From Anaerococcus degeneri (GTDB lineage: Bacteria > Bacillota > Clostridia > Tissierellales > Peptoniphilaceae), in contig NZ_JAGGLO010000010.1 of assembly GCF_017874475.1 (NCBI RefSeq), positions 1-64,000 on the forward strand: DNA of 64,000 bases, read 5' to 3'. Shown in pieces: positions 62,019 to 64,000 of the stretch. The stretch's first letter is position 1. Every line of letters starts with the position of its first letter. Both the position numbers and the translations under genes were made by a program. The notes under the pieces were generated by a model, which was not told where the DNA came from, did not search any database, and saw only the letters and a program-made list of their open reading frames with translations.

Positions 62019-63032
62019 ATGTATTTTTTTGTAAATGATTATAACTCAATAGGATATCCTCAAATCCTCGACGCCCTAAAAGATGCAATTAATGAAAAAA
62101 ATCCTGGCTACGGAGATGATCCCCATAGCGAAAACGCCAGAAAACTCATAAAAAAAGCCCTAGGAAATGAAAAAGTAGACATCTACTTCCTCCCAGGAGG
62201 CACAGGTGCCAATATAATTGGAGCCGCAGCTGGCATGCGCCAGCAGGATTCAATCCTTTCCGCCAACACAGGCCACATAGAGGGCCATGAAGCAGGCTCA
62301 ATCGAAGCGACCGGACTTAAAATCGAATTAATCGACACAGAAGATGGCAAATTGACAAGAGAATCTATAGAAAATTTTCATAAAAAATTTACCACCGAAT
62401 ATATGACAGTCCCAAAAAAGGTCTACATTTCAAACACCACAGAAGTAGGCACCCTCTATAAGAAAAAAGAACTCGAAGAAATTTATGCCTATTGCAAGGC
62501 AAACGACCTATACCTTTTCATAGACGGGGCAAGGATGGCAGCCGCACTCGCATCGGAAAGAAGCGATTACGACCTAAAAGATTTGACCAAGCTTTGTGAT
62601 ATCTTTTATCTTGGCGGTACCAAGGCTGGTCTCTTATTTGGGGAAGCCCTAGTAGTAGTAAATGACGAACTAAAAAAAGACCTAAATAACCTAATCAAAC
62701 AAAAAGGCACCATGCTCGCCAAAGGTTTCATTTCTGGAATCATGTGGGAGACAGTCTTCAAAGACTCTGACTTCTACCTAAAGGGATCCAAAAAAGCCTA
62801 CCAAATGGCAAAAATTTTGGCAGATGGCCTTGATAAAAAAACCTACGATTTGGCCTATCCTTTCGAATCCAACCAAATTTTTGTCCTCCTAGATGAAAAA
62901 ACTCTAGAAAAATGGCAAAAAATTGCCAAATTTGAAATAACAGGAGAAAAAAACGGCAAAAAAATTATAAGACTTGTAACAACTTTCAGAACCACAGAAG
63001 ACGAAGTGAAAAATTTCTTAAATGAAATATAA
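62019..63032 (+). CDS. Low-specificity L-threonine aldolase
   Basis: A 337-residue PLP enzyme of the threonine aldolase family, splitting L-threonine/allo-threonine to glycine and acetaldehyde. The N-terminal FFVNDYNSIGYPQIL, HIEGHEAGSIEATG and the PLP-Lys segment DIFYLGGTKAGLLFGEA are visible. The start at 62019 has AAAGGAAG. With ilvA, this is a second threonine-consuming route in the window. A beta-eliminating lyase specificity is possible. Confidence 0.88.
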   Translation: MYFFVNDYNSIGYPQILDALKDAINEKNPGYGDDPHSENARKLIKKALGNEKVDIYFLPGGTGANIIGAAAGMRQQDSILSANTGHIEGHEAGSIEATGLKIELIDTEDGKLTRESIENFHKKFTTEYMTVPKKVYISNTTEVGTLYKKKELEEIYAYCKANDLYLFIDGARMAAALASERSDYDLKDLTKLCDIFYLGGTKAGLLFGEALVVVNDELKKDLNNLIKQKGTMLAKGFISGIMWETVFKDSDFYLKGSKKAYQMAKILADGLDKKTYDLAYPFESNQIFVLLDEKTLEKWQKIAKFEITGEKNGKKIIRLVTTFRTTEDEVKNFLNEI

Positions 63033-63055
63033 AAAGTTTACAAATATTAACCAAG

Positions 63056-63080
63056 AAAAAAGCCCCACACGGGGCCTTTT
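63056..63080. terminator. Bidirectional terminator
   Basis: GCCCC/GGGGC stem with an ACAC loop between an A-run and a T-run, between convergent genes. Confidence 0.9.
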
Positions 63081-63083
63081 ATT

Positions 63084-64000
63084 TTACTCGTTTGTAAGAT
63101 TGAATTTCTTTAAAATTGTCATAAAGGCTGACAAAATTACTGCTACCACAGATGCGAGGACCATGCCTGATAATTCAATTGAAGCAAATTTGATTGATAG
63201 GCCAGAAAGCCCTGCAATGAAGATTACTGATGTCAACACAAGGTTCATTGACTTTGAATAGTCGACTTTTTCGTCTACTAAAAGCCTGATGCCGCTAGTT
63301 CCAATCATGCCGTATAAGAGGAAAGTAACCCCGCCAATTACATTGCCTGGTATGGTTGAAATGAAGGCTGCAAGCGGGCCAAAGAAGGCCATGATGATTG
63401 ATACAATGGCAGCTCCTCCTATTACCTGGACTGAGTAAACGCCTGTGATAGCCATAACCCCGATGTTTTCACCGTAGGTTGTTGTTGGCACGCCTCCTAC
63501 AAGACCTGATAGGGCTGTGGAGAAGTTATCAGCAAAGATTGACCTGTGAAGACCCGGCTCTGTGAGTAGGTCCCTATTTACAATATTTGATGTAACAACC
63601 TGGTGGGAAATGTGCTCGCTTGTGATAACGAGGAGGACTGGGAGCATGGCAAGAATTGCATTTACTGAAAATTTTGCCATATGGAAGTTTGGCATGGTGA
63701 AGAGTTTCGCCTCCAAAACTGGTGTGAAATCAACCATATCAAAAAATATTGCAGAAATATAGCCAACCACGATTGCTATTAAAATAGGAATTGTGGAGAA
63801 AAATCCCTTAAAGGCGACAGATCCTATGATGGCTGTTAGAAGGGTAATCCCAAAAACTATAAAGTCCTTGGCTTGGGCTGTATCTGTCATTAGGTTAGCT
63901 CCAATTGCCCCGCCTCTGACGGTATTGCCCGCAAGTTCAAAACCGATTAGGGCCACAACTGCACCCATGGCAGCTGGCGGAAGGACAACGTCTATCCAAC
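63084..64000 (-). CDS. Uracil-xanthine/uracil permease, cut by window edge
   Basis: About 304 residues are visible; the frame stays open to the right end (VVLPPAAMGAVVALIGFELA upstream of the first Met seen), so the start lies beyond position 64000. The NCS2 family motif GGVPTTTYGENIGVMA, and the substrate-side region GNVIGGVTFLLYGMIG, match uracil permeases (UraA/PyrP). It likely imports uracil. The neighbouring gene upstream and its regulation cannot be seen. Confidence 0.9.
   Translation of the reverse strand, partial: WIDVVLPPAAMGAVVALIGFELAGNTVRGGAIGANLMTDTAQAKDFIVFGITLLTAIIGSVAFKGFFSTIPILIAIVVGYISAIFFDMVDFTPVLEAKLFTMPNFHMAKFSVNAILAMLPVLLVITSEHISHQVVTSNIVNRDLLTEPGLHRSIFADNFSTALSGLVGGVPTTTYGENIGVMAITGVYSVQVIGGAAIVSIIMAFFGPLAAFISTIPGNVIGGVTFLLYGMIGTSGIRLLVDEKVDYSKSMNLVLTSVIFIAGLSGLSIKFASIELSGMVLASVVAVILSAFMTILKKFNLTNE

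Overview
This 64 kb window is AT-rich chromosomal DNA of an anaerobic Firmicute. Supporting signs are Firmicutes-type regulation (a T-box leader, a TPP riboswitch, a GlpP antiterminator, extended -10 promoters), the metG-tatD-rnmV-rsmA block and Feo iron uptake. A Tissierellia / Peptoniphilaceae organism (Anaerococcus- or Peptoniphilus-like) is my best guess; it is an inference, not a proof. I saw no rRNA, tRNA, CRISPR array, prophage, insertion sequence or plasmid feature. The region is ordinary housekeeping and transport chromosome with a few decayed or odd loci.

Layout. 0.1-5.4 kb (minus): glycerol / glycerol-3-phosphate (G3P) module: glpP, glpK, a GlpA-like flavoprotein with a [2Fe-2S] BFD domain, a second flavoprotein and a DUF1667 protein. 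Two terminator-like leader hairpins share a sequence motif that could be the GlpP target. 5.5-9.6 kb: RNA pseudouridine synthase, PadR regulator, UvrD-type helicase fused to an Fe-S nuclease domain, GNAT acetyltransferase. 9.7-14.9 kb: flavin oxidoreductase, esterase, three-gene ABC-2 exporter. 15-20.1 kb: tightly coupled ilvA-murE-BaiN/HI0933 flavoprotein-COG4091 SAF oxidoreductase. 20.2-23.9 kb: two unrecognised proteins (one membrane, one DUF2971-like), glutaredoxin, a small ORF. 23.8-27.9 kb: metG-tatD-rnmV-rsmA. 28-29.3 kb: a decaying area with an orphan coding remnant, a Fur-box-controlled PNPOx-like gene and a broken argH. 29.4-32 kb: secreted unknown protein, T-box-controlled tyrS. 32.1-36.6 kb: lantibiotic-immunity-type ABC transporter with a divergent two-component system but no bacteriocin gene. 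36.7-43 kb: TPP-riboswitch-controlled cytX, then an ArsR-type regulator with a large N-terminal domain driving a heterodimeric ABC exporter. 43.1-47.6 kb: UgpBEAC-like G3P ABC importer, which links functionally to the glp module. 47.7-51.6 kb: envelope-polysaccharide cluster of two GT2 enzymes, a CpsC/Wzz-like protein with a very acidic tail, a CpsD-like ATPase with a ruined Walker A, and an SH3 lipoprotein. 51.8-58.9 kb: gltS, SDR-type protein, DJ-1 family protein, transketolase, YjdM, isochorismatase-like hydrolase, TIGR01212 radical SAM protein. 59-61.8 kb: feoA-feoA-feoB plus a 49-residue Cys-rich membrane protein, with a Fur-like site. 62-64 kb: threonine aldolase and a uracil permease cut by the window edge.

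I judge the most notable observations to be the paired glp leaders with the shared GAGAGA-N3-GAGC motif, the CpsC/CpsD-like pair with lost kinase motifs, the Fur boxes, the compact T-box and the two degraded loci at 28-29.3 kb. No wholly new system can be demonstrated from sequence alone.
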